Positions 17,218 through 26,860 of a stretch of 64,000 nt of DNA are shown here, piece by piece. The notes under the pieces are model-generated. The model searched no databases, had not been told where the DNA came from, and saw only the letters and a program-made list of their open reading frames with translations. Positions within the stretch are counted from its first letter, which is position 1; every line of letters begins with the position of its first letter. This DNA comes from OCS116 cluster bacterium AG-390-A19 (GTDB lineage: Bacteria > Pseudomonadota > Alphaproteobacteria > MED-G09). A program made the position numbers and the translations under genes. The stretch covers positions 327,616 to 391,615 of the forward strand of contig QCGV01000001.1 in the NCBI GenBank assembly GCA_003278145.1, written 5' to 3'.

Positions 17218-18720
17218 ATGAAACTCTTTTATTTAAAAGCCATAATAATTATATTTCTAGTTTTCTATTCAAGCAACGCTTTTGCAAGTGTTGATCAAAG
17301 CATTAACGATTTTTTAGAACCTATTGCCTCGCTTATTTCAGGGATTGTTTTTTATTCACTTCCAATTGGAAGTGCTAATGTTGAGTTAATTGTTATTTGG
17401 CTTATAGCTGGAGGCTTATTTTCAACTTTTTATTTTAAATTCATTAATTTTAGAGGTTTTAAACATGCCTTAGAATTAGTTTCTGGAAAATTTTCAAAAA
17501 AAGAATCAAAGGGTGAGGTTTCACACTTTAAAGCTTTAGCAACTGCTTTATCTGGAACCGTTGGTTTAGGAAATATCGGTGGAGTAGCTGTAGCCATTTC
17601 TCTTGGGGGTCCCGGTGCAACTTTTTGGATGATACTATCTGGCTTAATCGGTATGTCTTTGAAATTTTGTGAGTGCACTTTAGGAGTGAAATACAGAAAT
17701 ATTAATCCTGACGGAACTGTTTCAGGTGGACCTATGTATTATTTATCGAAAGGTCTTCAAGAGAAGGGTTTTAAGTTTTTAGGTAGTATTCTTGCCTATA
17801 TGTTTGCAATTTTTTGCATTTTTGCATCACTAGGTGGTGGAAATATGTTTCAGGTTAATCAATCTTTAGACCTATTAATTTATGTTACAGGAGGTAGTGG
17901 AAGTTTCTTGGACCTACACTCCTGGGTTTATGGATCTTTTATAGCTATTCTTGTTGGTTTGGTAATTATTGGAGGAATTAAAAGAATTGGTTCAGTTACC
18001 TCAAAATTAGTTCCTTCAATGGCAGTAATTTATTTAGTTTCATCTTTGATTATTATTTTTTCAAATTATGACCAAATACCATCAGCAATTTCATCAATTT
18101 TTATAGGCGCATTTTCTCCCGAAGGAGTAACAGGTGGTTTCCTTGGTGTATTGATTCTTGGCTTTAGAAGAGCTGTGTTTTCCAATGAGGCAGGAATTGG
18201 GTCTGCACCTATCGCACATTCCGCAGTAAAAACAGATGATCCCACAACCGAAGGGTTGGTTTCTCTATTGGAACCATTTGTTGATACAGTTATTATTTGT
18301 ACTTTAACAGCATTAGTAATTATTACGTCTGGTGTTTATATAACAGGCCAAGAAATTGAAGGTGCAAGAATGACATCCCAGGCATTTGGAACGGTATTAC
18401 CAACATTTCCTTATTTACTTGCTCTTGTTGCAACTCTATTTGCCTTTTCCACTATGATTTCTTGGTCATATTACGGTGTAAAGGCTGTTACCTTTATTTT
18501 TGGTGAGTCTAAAAATATTGAAACTCTATATAAAGTTATATTTTGTCTTTTTGCTATTGTTGGATCTTCACTTGATTTGGTTAAAGTAATCGATTTATCT
18601 GATGCAGCGTTATTTCTGATGGCAATTCCAAATTTAATCGGAGTTTATATTTTAGCTGGAATTGTTAAAAAAGAATCTCTTAATTATTTTTCTAAATTGA
18701 AGAAAATTGAAAAAGTTTAG
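17218..18720 (+). CDS. Alanine/glycine:cation symporter family (AGCS) transporter
   Basis: Sodium-coupled amino acid importer of the inner membrane with about 10-11 hydrophobic segments. Family hallmarks are ALSGTVGLGNIGGVAVAIS near residue 106, GGPMYYLSKG and the RRAVFSNEAGIGSAPIAHSA block. The frame is open back to a TTG at 17143, but the ATG at 17218 gives MKLFYLKAIIII... ending FASVDQSIN, a signal-like first helix as seen in related proteins, so I prefer it. It is divergent from phnC across about 90 bases. No glycine riboswitch is visible upstream. Substrate is likely alanine, glycine or a similar small amino acid. Confidence 0.9.
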   Translation: MKLFYLKAIIIIFLVFYSSNAFASVDQSINDFLEPIASLISGIVFYSLPIGSANVELIVIWLIAGGLFSTFYFKFINFRGFKHALELVSGKFSKKESKGEVSHFKALATALSGTVGLGNIGGVAVAISLGGPGATFWMILSGLIGMSLKFCECTLGVKYRNINPDGTVSGGPMYYLSKGLQEKGFKFLGSILAYMFAIFCIFASLGGGNMFQVNQSLDLLIYVTGGSGSFLDLHSWVYGSFIAILVGLVIIGGIKRIGSVTSKLVPSMAVIYLVSSLIIIFSNYDQIPSAISSIFIGAFSPEGVTGGFLGVLILGFRRAVFSNEAGIGSAPIAHSAVKTDDPTTEGLVSLLEPFVDTVIICTLTALVIITSGVYITGQEIEGARMTSQAFGTVLPTFPYLLALVATLFAFSTMISWSYYGVKAVTFIFGESKNIETLYKVIFCLFAIVGSSLDLVKVIDLSDAALFLMAIPNLIGVYILAGIVKKESLNYFSKLKKIEKV

Positions 18721-19321
18721 TATTTTAAAATCAATTAAAGGCTTTATGGATCCAGATGAGGGAGAGTGTCTTTATAGATATTCCTTAGAAGCATCAAAAA
18801 AAGGACCAATTTTAGAAATAGGATCATATTGCGGAAAATCAACAATTTATATTGGAACAGCATGTAAAGAAAATAATTCGCTCCTATATGCAATTGATCA
18901 TCACACTGGATCTGAAGAAAATCAAATCGGCTGGGAATACCATGATGAAGAACTATTTGATAGCGAGACTGGAAAAATTAATACTTTTCCGGAATTTAGA
19001 AAAAATATAAGAAGTTTTGATTTAGAAAAATTTGTTATTCCTATTGTTTCTGATTCTGTGTTAGTGGCTAAATACTGGACAATTAATCTATCAATGGTTT
19101 TTATAGATGGCGGGCATAGTGAAGAAGCAGCTTTTAATGATTTTGATAATTGGAATGATAAAATTATAAATGACGGATTTTTAGCCATTCACGATGTTTT
19201 TCCGAACCCTGATGACGGTGGAAGGCCTCCTTATGAAATTTTTCTCAAAGCAATAAATTCTGGAAAATTTAAAGAGTATAAAACTGTTAAGTCTCTAAAA
19301 ATACTTAAAAAAGTTTTATAA
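18707..19321 (+). CDS. Class I SAM-dependent methyltransferase (Methyltransf_24-like)
   Basis: A 204-residue protein with a Rossmann SAM-binding start, ILEIGSYCGKSTIY (about residues 31-44), then AIDHHTG and MVFIDGGHSEEAAFNDFDNW (about 132-151), as in the class often found with glycan genes. The start is a TTG lying inside the symporter's 3' end (14-base overlap). The 3' end overlaps the convergent alpha-toroid gene by 6 bases. The partner genes on the other strand suggest it serves the same glycan or glycolipid pathway, but that is inference from proximity. Acceptor molecule unknown. Confidence 0.8.
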   Translation: MKKFSILKSIKGFMDPDEGECLYRYSLEASKKGPILEIGSYCGKSTIYIGTACKENNSLLYAIDHHTGSEENQIGWEYHDEELFDSETGKINTFPEFRKNIRSFDLEKFVIPIVSDSVLVAKYWTINLSMVFIDGGHSEEAAFNDFDNWNDKIINDGFLAIHDVFPNPDDGGRPPYEIFLKAINSGKFKEYKTVKSLKILKKVL

Positions 19322-20383
19322 AAGATCATCTAAAAATAATGATGACCCATTACTTAATTCATAAATTGCATCATATGCCAAAATTACCGCAGCAGAAGTC
19401 CAAGGCGGTCTCTCTTTTGGCCAAAAAACTTCAAGCTCATACTGTCGTCCCATCCAGTAGGCTCCTTCATCATCCCTCCACTGGTGAGTATATGAAATCA
19501 TTTCTTTAGCTAATTTATTTTCACCAATTTTTTTTAGAGCAATTGCTAACTCTGCCGTTTCAGCTATTGTCACCCATGGTTGATCTTCGACACATTTACA
19601 ACCAACCCCATCAACTACAAACGTTTCCCATTTACTGAATAATTTTTCTTTAGCATCTTGTTTTGAAATTAAGCCACATAGAACAGGATAATACCAATCC
19701 ATTGAAAAACGTTGTTTTGAGTCCCAAGTTCTATCAAATAATTCAGGTTTATTTTTAATGGCATAACCTAATTTCTCCAAAGACTGCTTCCATTCATCAA
19801 CATTTATATCTAAAATTTTCGCACATTTTATTGCACTTATAAGACTTTTATAAATTGAACAACAGCCTGTAATCAACGCATCATCATTTGGGGCAGACTC
19901 ATCTTTCGCCGCCCACCTTATTTCACCTTCTAAAGATTGATTTCCAATAACAAAATTAATTGCGTTAAATATAGTAGGCCATAATTTGATAAGATCTTCT
20001 TTTGACTTATTTACTAGATAATCGTGCCAAGAGGCGGTAGCAATATATGCTGCAAAGTTTGTATCTCTAATTAAACTTCCTGCATCACTTTCTTCTCCAG
20101 TAAAGGCTCCACTATCTTCATCAAATTCAACAGTACTTCCCAGTTGTCCATACCATGATCCGTCTTTGAGTTGATAATTTTTTAAATAATCAAATCCTAA
20201 ATCTTTTTCTTTTTTATAACCTAGTAAATTTAAAGCCATAACAGACTCAAGATGATTCCATGCATCAAAAACACCTTCTTTAAACCATGTTATTGATCCA
20301 TTATTTTTTTGAAGTTCAATTATCCTGTTTGATGAGCCTTTAAAGAATTTAATTTTATCTTTGTTTACTATTTTTTCTGTCAT
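19316..20383 (-). CDS. Alpha/alpha-toroid protein (terpene-cyclase/glycosidase-like fold), function unknown
   Basis: A 355-residue protein built of repeated helix pairs: AWNHLESVMALNLLGY, LGFDYLKNYQLKDGSWYG, DTNFAAYIATASWHDYL, TIAETAELAIALKKIG and PPWTSAAVILAYDAIYEL. The DGSWYG and W-rich repeats recall QW-type toroids, so databases may label it prenyltransferase or squalene-cyclase-like. The glycosidase six-hairpin fold gives a similar pattern, and DDEGAYWMGRQ fits that better to my eye. No signal peptide is present, so it is cytosolic. It follows the methyltransferase by 1 base in the glycosyltransferase operon. Catalytic residues cannot be assigned. Confidence 0.65.
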   Translation of the reverse strand: MTEKIVNKDKIKFFKGSSNRIIELQKNNGSITWFKEGVFDAWNHLESVMALNLLGYKKEKDLGFDYLKNYQLKDGSWYGQLGSTVEFDEDSGAFTGEESDAGSLIRDTNFAAYIATASWHDYLVNKSKEDLIKLWPTIFNAINFVIGNQSLEGEIRWAAKDESAPNDDALITGCCSIYKSLISAIKCAKILDINVDEWKQSLEKLGYAIKNKPELFDRTWDSKQRFSMDWYYPVLCGLISKQDAKEKLFSKWETFVVDGVGCKCVEDQPWVTIAETAELAIALKKIGENKLAKEMISYTHQWRDDEGAYWMGRQYELEVFWPKERPPWTSAAVILAYDAIYELSNGSSLFLDDLL

Positions 20384-20384
20384 T

Positions 20385-21122
20385 TTATTTTTTTTTGAAA
20401 TATAGGACTATTGATTTACCCATTACTGGATCAAAAAATTTTTCTAAAACTCTAGTAAGGATTGGTCTTTTTAAAATATCCCATTCTAGAAACTTTTTAT
20501 ATAAATTTACAAAAATATTTTTTTCATTTTTAACACCTACATAACATTTTAACCACCAGTATGGCGAATGAAGACCATGTTTATAGGACTTTGATAAATA
20601 AAAAAAATTATTACTCCTGAAGCTGTTAATAAGTTGTTTTTTGTTAAAAATATGAATGTGCCCACCTGGTTCATTATGATATTCATCAGATAGGTACCAA
20701 CATATTTTCTCAGGAATCTGATTAGGAACTGATATTCCAATATATGAATTCTTTTTTGAAACTCTATGAATTTCATCGATTACTTTTTCATAATTTGGAA
20801 TGTGCTCAAGAACTTCAGAGCATATTACTTGATCGAAAGTTTCATCTTTAAAAGGAAGTGAGAGAGCATTTCCGGTCATTAAATTGAAATGTCTGTTTGG
20901 ATCATTTGTGATATCTGGATAGGTTTCAAAACCTTGATAAGTAATTTTTATGTCCTCTAAAGAAAGGTCGAGACCAATTACATGACACTTCTTATAATAA
21001 TAAAGCTTATGGATATGTCTTCCTTTTCCACATCCAAGGTCTAAAATTGTGTCACCATCCTTAATTTTAATTTTATCTAGATCTATTGTCAGCATTTGAA
21101 ATTGCCTCTCTATAAACTTCAA
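20385..21122 (-). CDS. Class I SAM-dependent methyltransferase (Methyltransf_11-like)
   Basis: A 245-residue methyltransferase. Motif I is ILDLGCGKGRHIHKL (about residues 27-41), the acidic end of strand 2 is GLDLS, and post-motif segments are GNALSLPFKDETFDQVICSE and EVLEHI. The C-terminal portion (HSPYWWLKCYVGV and LEKFFDPVMGKSIVLY) is not part of the core fold and looks specific to a subfamily that travels with glycosyltransferases. The gene starts 50 bases inside the preceding glycosyltransferase frame; a second Met at residue 10 would still overlap it. Probably a glycan or lipid-linked sugar methylase; acceptor unknown. Confidence 0.82.
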   Translation of the reverse strand: MKFIERQFQMLTIDLDKIKIKDGDTILDLGCGKGRHIHKLYYYKKCHVIGLDLSLEDIKITYQGFETYPDITNDPNRHFNLMTGNALSLPFKDETFDQVICSEVLEHIPNYEKVIDEIHRVSKKNSYIGISVPNQIPEKICWYLSDEYHNEPGGHIHIFNKKQLINSFRSNNFFYLSKSYKHGLHSPYWWLKCYVGVKNEKNIFVNLYKKFLEWDILKRPILTRVLEKFFDPVMGKSIVLYFKKK

Positions 21123-22350
21123 CTAATTCTTTAGCAGCTCTTTTCCAGGTAAATTTTTCTAAAACTCTTTTTCTTCCTTTTTCACCAAGCTCTTTTCTTT
21201 TTTCAGGCGATAATAAGAGTTCTTTTATTGCTTTCCTTAATTCATTTGGGTTTGAATGAGGCACAATTATACCTGAATCACCTACGACTTCTGGGAGAGA
21301 ACCTCCATTTGTTGAAATTAATGGAATACCACAAGACATTGCTTCACCTGCTGGAAATCCAAAACCCTCATAAACGGATGGTGAAATAGCAATTGTTGAT
21401 TCAGCATATAATTCTGCAATTTCCCTACTTGTTAAATCGGAGATAAATTTAACTTTATTTTTAATATCTTTTTTATCTAATTCATTACTGGTTGGGCCAT
21501 CCCTTAACTTTCCTATAACAACTAAAGATAGGTCAGGAAACTCATCTAGAAGTTCTGAATATGCTCTAATTAGATAAATTAAACCCTTTAGAGGTACATC
21601 AGCACTTGCTGTAGTAATTAATTGATTTTTTTTTCTTTTAATAGATGGAATTGGTTCAAAAGTTTTATGATCAATCCCATGAAGTACTTTTCTTGTTTTT
21701 TTTGGATCTATTTTAAAATCTTTTACTACATCTTTTCTAGTATTTTCAGACACCACAATTATAGGGTCTAGCTTTCTAGCAACTTTAATCTGCATTTTTA
21801 AGAAGCTGTACCATCTCCATTTAAGTAATTTAAGTGATAAAGTTTCAGCGTGTTTGATATCTATTCTTTTATCCATAGTAATAGGGTGATGAATTGTTCC
21901 TACAACCGGAACACCCATATCTCTTAATTTTATTAATCCATAAGCTAAAGTCTGGTTATCATGTACAACATCGAATCTTTCATAATTTTCTTTACCCCAA
22001 ATTGCCATTCTTTCGCCAAAAGTATATGGCTCAGAAAAACCACCACTCAAATGACTTAGCCATTCATAAAGGTTAATAGGTTCTTTAAGAAGATTTAATC
22101 TAAAAGCTTTAAGAGGACTATCGAAAGAATAAAGATCAAGTGATGGTAATTTGGTTAATTTAACCCCTTTATCTAGAATTGGGTAAGGTTGTCCCGATAC
22201 AACTTCAACAGTATGTCCTAATTCAACCATAGCTTTAGTCACTAAACGCATGTAAATACCCTGACCACCTGTAAAAGGGTGGCTTCTATAGCTAGGCATC
22301 AAAATTCTTAGGGGTTTATCGTTTATTTTACTCATGGAGACTTGTATCAT
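21073..22350 (-). CDS. Glycosyltransferase family 4 protein
   Basis: GT-B fold retaining glycosyltransferase, 425 residues. The N-terminal domain begins RILMPSYRSHPFTGGQGIYM, with the GGQG loop typical of GT4. The C-terminal domain has TTASADVPLKGLIYLI (nucleotide-sugar region), then ISPSVYEGFGFPAGEAMSCG with the conserved Glu residues, about residues 325-345. It acts at the cytosolic face, using a nucleotide sugar. It is first of three overlapping minus-strand genes. The ATG at 22350 or the one at 22335 could be the start, and neither has a clear ribosome site. Product linkage unknown. Confidence 0.88.
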   Translation of the reverse strand: MIQVSMSKINDKPLRILMPSYRSHPFTGGQGIYMRLVTKAMVELGHTVEVVSGQPYPILDKGVKLTKLPSLDLYSFDSPLKAFRLNLLKEPINLYEWLSHLSGGFSEPYTFGERMAIWGKENYERFDVVHDNQTLAYGLIKLRDMGVPVVGTIHHPITMDKRIDIKHAETLSLKLLKWRWYSFLKMQIKVARKLDPIIVVSENTRKDVVKDFKIDPKKTRKVLHGIDHKTFEPIPSIKRKKNQLITTASADVPLKGLIYLIRAYSELLDEFPDLSLVVIGKLRDGPTSNELDKKDIKNKVKFISDLTSREIAELYAESTIAISPSVYEGFGFPAGEAMSCGIPLISTNGGSLPEVVGDSGIIVPHSNPNELRKAIKELLLSPEKRKELGEKGRKRVLEKFTWKRAAKELVEVYREAISNADNRSR

Positions 22351-22470
22351 AATTTGTTGGTTAGTAATAAATTTTAAATACTCTTTAGTTTTTAAAAATA
22401 ATGATTTGAATAAATTTAAAGAACATTTATAAACGTTTTATCTATTTATCTAAATAAAGGAAGTAATTAA

Positions 22471-23829
<1,359 letters not shown>

Positions 23830-24087
23830 TTACCAGCAATAGTACCTATTACAAAATCTGTTATCTAAACCATTTCTTCTTATTGCATCTGTATTTTTAT
23901 CCTGAGCTCTAATTGATTTTAAGGTCAATCTACAGGTACCATAAGCTTCGGTTCCTTCAATAAAAGATAATTTTATACATTCTTCATGATCAATTTTATC
24001 TCTTAATGCAGCTCTTTCCTCAAGTGCTTGTTGAGAAACGCAAGAAGAAAGAAAAATTATTAATGTTAATATTATAGTTTTTTTCAT
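23830..24087 (-). CDS. Small predicted lipoprotein
   Basis: An 85-residue protein with signal MKKTIILTLIIFLSSC; the lipobox LSSC predicts cleavage and lipidation at Cys16. The mature part is short, charged and has four more Cys (ECI, TCR, FCN, YCW), which could form disulfides in the periplasm. No known domain recognised. It lies 7 bases from the VWA gene and 6 bases from the reductase, all on the same strand, so it may be co-transcribed with both. Function unknown. Confidence 0.75.
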   Translation of the reverse strand: MKKTIILTLIIFLSSCVSQQALEERAALRDKIDHEECIKLSFIEGTEAYGTCRLTLKSIRAQDKNTDAIRRNGLDNRFCNRYYCW

Positions 24088-24094
24088 TTTTTCC

Positions 24095-25276
24095 TCATTT
24101 GTTTCGACTTAACTCTTTCATACCTTTATCCAAACCGTCTAATGTTAATGGATACATTCTGTCAGATATAATCTGACTAATTATTTGAGTGGAAGGTGTG
24201 AATTCCCAATGTTTTGTTTCAACTGGATTTATCCATATTACATTTTGATAAATATCAGTAATTCTTTGTAACCACTCTGCGCCTGCTTCTTCATTCCAAT
24301 GTTCAACACTACCACCTGGGTAGGTGATTTCATATGGACTCATTGACGCATCTCCTACAAAAATAACTTTATAATCTGATGAATATTTATGTAAGATATC
24401 CCAAGTATCAATTTTTTCGGTATGCCTTCTTCTATTGTCTTTCCAAACACTTTCATACAAGCAATTGTGAAAATAAAAACTTTCCATATTCTTAAATTCT
24501 GTTTTAGCTGCTGAAAAAAGTTCTTCACATAGCTTAACATGCATATCCATTGAGCCACCAATATCAAAAAATAATAGAACTTTAACTTTATTTCTTCTTT
24601 CGGGTACTAAAGATATATCTAAATAACCTTTATCTGCAGTATTTTTAATAGTTCCGGGTAGATCAAGTGTGTCCGCTGCACCATCTCTCGCAAATTTTCT
24701 AAGCCTTCTAAGTGCAACTTTTATATTTCTAGTACCAATTTCAACATCTTTATCTAAATTTTTGAACTCTCTCTTGTCCCATACCTTAACAGCTTTATAA
24801 TTTTTATTTTCTTTTTGTCCTATTCTAATACCCTCTGGATTATAACCATCAGATCCATAAGGAGATGTACCACCAGTCCCAATCCATTTAGAGCCTCCTT
24901 CATGCCTTTTCTCTTGTTCTTCAAGCCGTTTTTTTAATTCTTCCATTAATTTATCCCAGCCACCCATAGACTCAATTTTTTGTTTTTCTTCTTCGGTAAG
25001 GAATTTTTCATTAAGTGTTTTTAACCACTCTTCAGGGATTTCAGTAATTTCATCTGACTCTAAAGACTCAAGACCTTTAAAGACATGACCAAAAACACGA
25101 TCAAATTTATCGAGATTTTTTTCATCTTTAACAAGAGTTGATCTTGATAAATAATAGAATTCCTCAATCTTTCTATTAGGTATGTCCTTATCCATTGCTT
25201 CCAATAGAGTTAAATACTCCCTCAAAGAAACTGGCAGATTAGCATTTTTTAATTCATGAAAAAAATTAACGAACAT
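24095..25276 (-). CDS. VWA-domain protein, CoxE-like
   Basis: A 393-residue protein whose C-terminal half is a von Willebrand A domain. The metal site begins FFDIGGSMDMHVK, with DIGGS in place of the usual DxSxS but keeping Asp and the last Ser. YFHNCLYESVW and VIFVGDASMSPYE follow, all typical of the CoxE-like COG3825 group. The N-terminal half is helical and charged, with an acidic/basic linker (EELKKRLEEQEKRHEGG). It forms a pair with the MoxR-type AAA ATPase 9 bases upstream. Such pairs act as chaperones that load metal or remodel oxidoreductases; in carboxydotrophs CoxD/CoxE mature the CO dehydrogenase site. Confidence 0.87.
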   Translation of the reverse strand: MFVNFFHELKNANLPVSLREYLTLLEAMDKDIPNRKIEEFYYLSRSTLVKDEKNLDKFDRVFGHVFKGLESLESDEITEIPEEWLKTLNEKFLTEEEKQKIESMGGWDKLMEELKKRLEEQEKRHEGGSKWIGTGGTSPYGSDGYNPEGIRIGQKENKNYKAVKVWDKREFKNLDKDVEIGTRNIKVALRRLRKFARDGAADTLDLPGTIKNTADKGYLDISLVPERRNKVKVLLFFDIGGSMDMHVKLCEELFSAAKTEFKNMESFYFHNCLYESVWKDNRRRHTEKIDTWDILHKYSSDYKVIFVGDASMSPYEITYPGGSVEHWNEEAGAEWLQRITDIYQNVIWINPVETKHWEFTPSTQIISQIISDRMYPLTLDGLDKGMKELSRNK

Positions 25277-25285
25277 TGAAAATTA

Positions 25286-26131
25286 CTACCCATTCTCTCT
25301 TCTAGCTAAGAAAGCCAATCTTTCAAAAAGATGAACATCCTGTTCATTTTTTAATAAGGCACCATGTAACGGTGGAATTAAGTTATTAGCATTTTTTTCT
25401 CTTAACATTTCTGGTTTAATGTCCTCATTCATAAGTAATTTAAGCCAATCTAAAAGTTCGGAGGTTGAAGGTTTTTTCTTAATTCCTGGAACATCCCGAA
25501 GTTCGTAAAAAACTTTAAGAGACTCAGATACTAATTTTGATTTAATTTTTGGATAATGAACATCTACAATTTTTTCCATTGTATCTGCATCAGGAAAAGA
25601 AATATAATGAAAAAAGCATCTTCTTAAAAATGCATCTGGTAATTCTTTTTCATTATTTGAGGTAATTATAACAACTGGTCTTTTTGCAGCTTTTATTGTT
25701 TCGTTAGTTTCGTAAACAAAAAATTCCATTCTATCTAGTTCTTGAAGTAAATCATTTGGGAATTCAATATCAGCTTTATCAATTTCATCAATTAATAAAA
25801 TTGGCCTTTCATTGGACTCGAATGCCTCCCATAATTTACCTTGTTTGATATAGTTTTTTATATCTTTAACTTTTTCATCGCCTAATTGAGAGTCCCTTAG
25901 TCTCGTTATTGCGTCATATTCATAGAGACCTTGCTGAGCTTTTGTTGTTGATTTTATATGCCATGTTATTAAAGGCATTTTAAGAGCTTTTGAAACTTCT
26001 TCCGCCAATACGGTTTTACCTGTTCCAGGTTCACCTTTAATGAGCAATGGTCTTTCAAGTGTAACTGCAGCATTTACAGCGATACGAAGATCTTCTGTTG
26101 CTATATAATCTTTTGTTCCTTCGAACTTCAT
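25286..26131 (-). CDS. MoxR-family AAA+ ATPase (CoxD-like)
   Basis: A 281-residue AAA+ ATPase. Walker A is GEPGTGKTVLAEE (about residues 37-49), Walker B is ILLIDEIDKAD, sensor 1 is VVIITSNNEKELPDAFLRRC with the arginine finger. The lid domain ends with LIPPLHGALLKNEQD. It is the first gene of a MoxR-VWA pair. The target complex is unknown; the molybdenum hydroxylase large subunit at 58 kb is one candidate in this window, 32 kb away. A 145-base divergent gap separates it from dksA. Confidence 0.9.
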   Translation of the reverse strand: MKFEGTKDYIATEDLRIAVNAAVTLERPLLIKGEPGTGKTVLAEEVSKALKMPLITWHIKSTTKAQQGLYEYDAITRLRDSQLGDEKVKDIKNYIKQGKLWEAFESNERPILLIDEIDKADIEFPNDLLQELDRMEFFVYETNETIKAAKRPVVIITSNNEKELPDAFLRRCFFHYISFPDADTMEKIVDVHYPKIKSKLVSESLKVFYELRDVPGIKKKPSTSELLDWLKLLMNEDIKPEMLREKNANNLIPPLHGALLKNEQDVHLFERLAFLARRENG

Positions 26132-26221
26132 TTTTCACCTCTAATATATTTTATAATAAATAAAAAAGATAATCTAATGATCAAAATATCTAATATCAAC
26201 TATCATTATTACGAATCTTAC

Positions 26222-26250
26222 TTGAGATTTTAATTTATTTGCTTTAAAAA
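26222..26250 (+). promoter_or_regulatory. Predicted sigma-70-type promoter for dksA
   Basis: TTGAGA (26222-26227) and TAAAAA (26245-26250) are separated by 17 bases, 27 bases before the dksA ATG. The -35 matches consensus at five of six positions, the -10 at four. The AAAGAGG ribosome site follows at 26264-26270. This is a consensus match by eye only. Confidence 0.4.
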
Positions 26251-26276
26251 CTTTTTTCTTAGTAAAGAGGATTAAA

Positions 26277-26693
26277 ATGGCTACTCGTTTACCAAAAGGA
26301 TACACACCTTCTGAAAAAGAACCTTTTATGAACGCTAAGCAAAAAGAATTTTTTAGACGAAAATTACTTGCTTGGCGAAATGATATTATTCAGGAGACTA
26401 AGGAAACATTAAACAACTTACAAAAAGAAGTCGTTAATTTTTCAGATTTAGCCGATAGGGCCTCTTCTGAAACTGATCGATCTCTTGAACTACGAGCACG
26501 AGATCGTCAAAGAAAGTTAATCTCTAAAATCGATGAAGCTCTCTCTCGTATTGACGATGGCTCTTATGGTTATTGTGAAGAAACAGGGGAAAATATTGGA
26601 TTAAAACGCTTGATAGCAAGACCAATTGCAACTTTGTCTATAGATTCGCAAGAAAGACATGAAAGAAAAGAAAAAGTTTACCGAGACGATTAA
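26277..26693 (+). CDS. dksA: RNA polymerase-binding transcription factor DksA
   Basis: A 138-residue regulator that enters the RNA polymerase secondary channel and acts with ppGpp. The coiled-coil runs from about residue 30 to 90 and carries ADRASSETDRSLELRARDR, including the acidic tip (the DLADRAS region). The C-terminal finger reads YGYCEETGENIGLKRLIARP: only one of the four zinc cysteines is kept, which is the normal alphaproteobacterial form. The end REKVYRDD-like (KEKVYRDD) is conserved. Strong AAAGAGG ribosome site. It stands alone upstream of recA with its own probable promoter. Confidence 0.95.
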   Translation: MATRLPKGYTPSEKEPFMNAKQKEFFRRKLLAWRNDIIQETKETLNNLQKEVVNFSDLADRASSETDRSLELRARDRQRKLISKIDEALSRIDDGSYGYCEETGENIGLKRLIARPIATLSIDSQERHERKEKVYRDD

Positions 26694-26803
26694 TATTTAC
26701 TCCGAATCGATATCTCCTTTTTTTATCTAAAAAATAGATCATAATAAGAACATATTTAATTTTATACAATAAATTCAGTTATTTAATTGTTATTGCAAAA
26801 ATA

Positions 26804-26833
26804 GAACAAAAGTAGTACAAACTTAAATATAAT
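26804..26833 (+). promoter_or_regulatory. Candidate LexA (SOS) box and -10 element upstream of recA
   Basis: GAAC-N7-GTAC at 26804-26818 differs in one base from the alphaproteobacterial LexA consensus GAAC-N7-GAAC (the reverse complement of GTTC-N7-GTTC). TATAAT follows at 26828-26833, 28 bases before the recA ATG. The box would cover the -35 region, the expected place for LexA repression. lexA is not in the window. Confidence 0.5.
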
Positions 26834-26860
26834 TCTTCTTAAAAAATTGGAGTAACAAAA

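Noticed and set aside
26550-26693. Loss of zinc-finger cysteines in DksA as a novelty
   Set aside because: The single-Cys CEETGE form is the normal alphaproteobacterial DksA.
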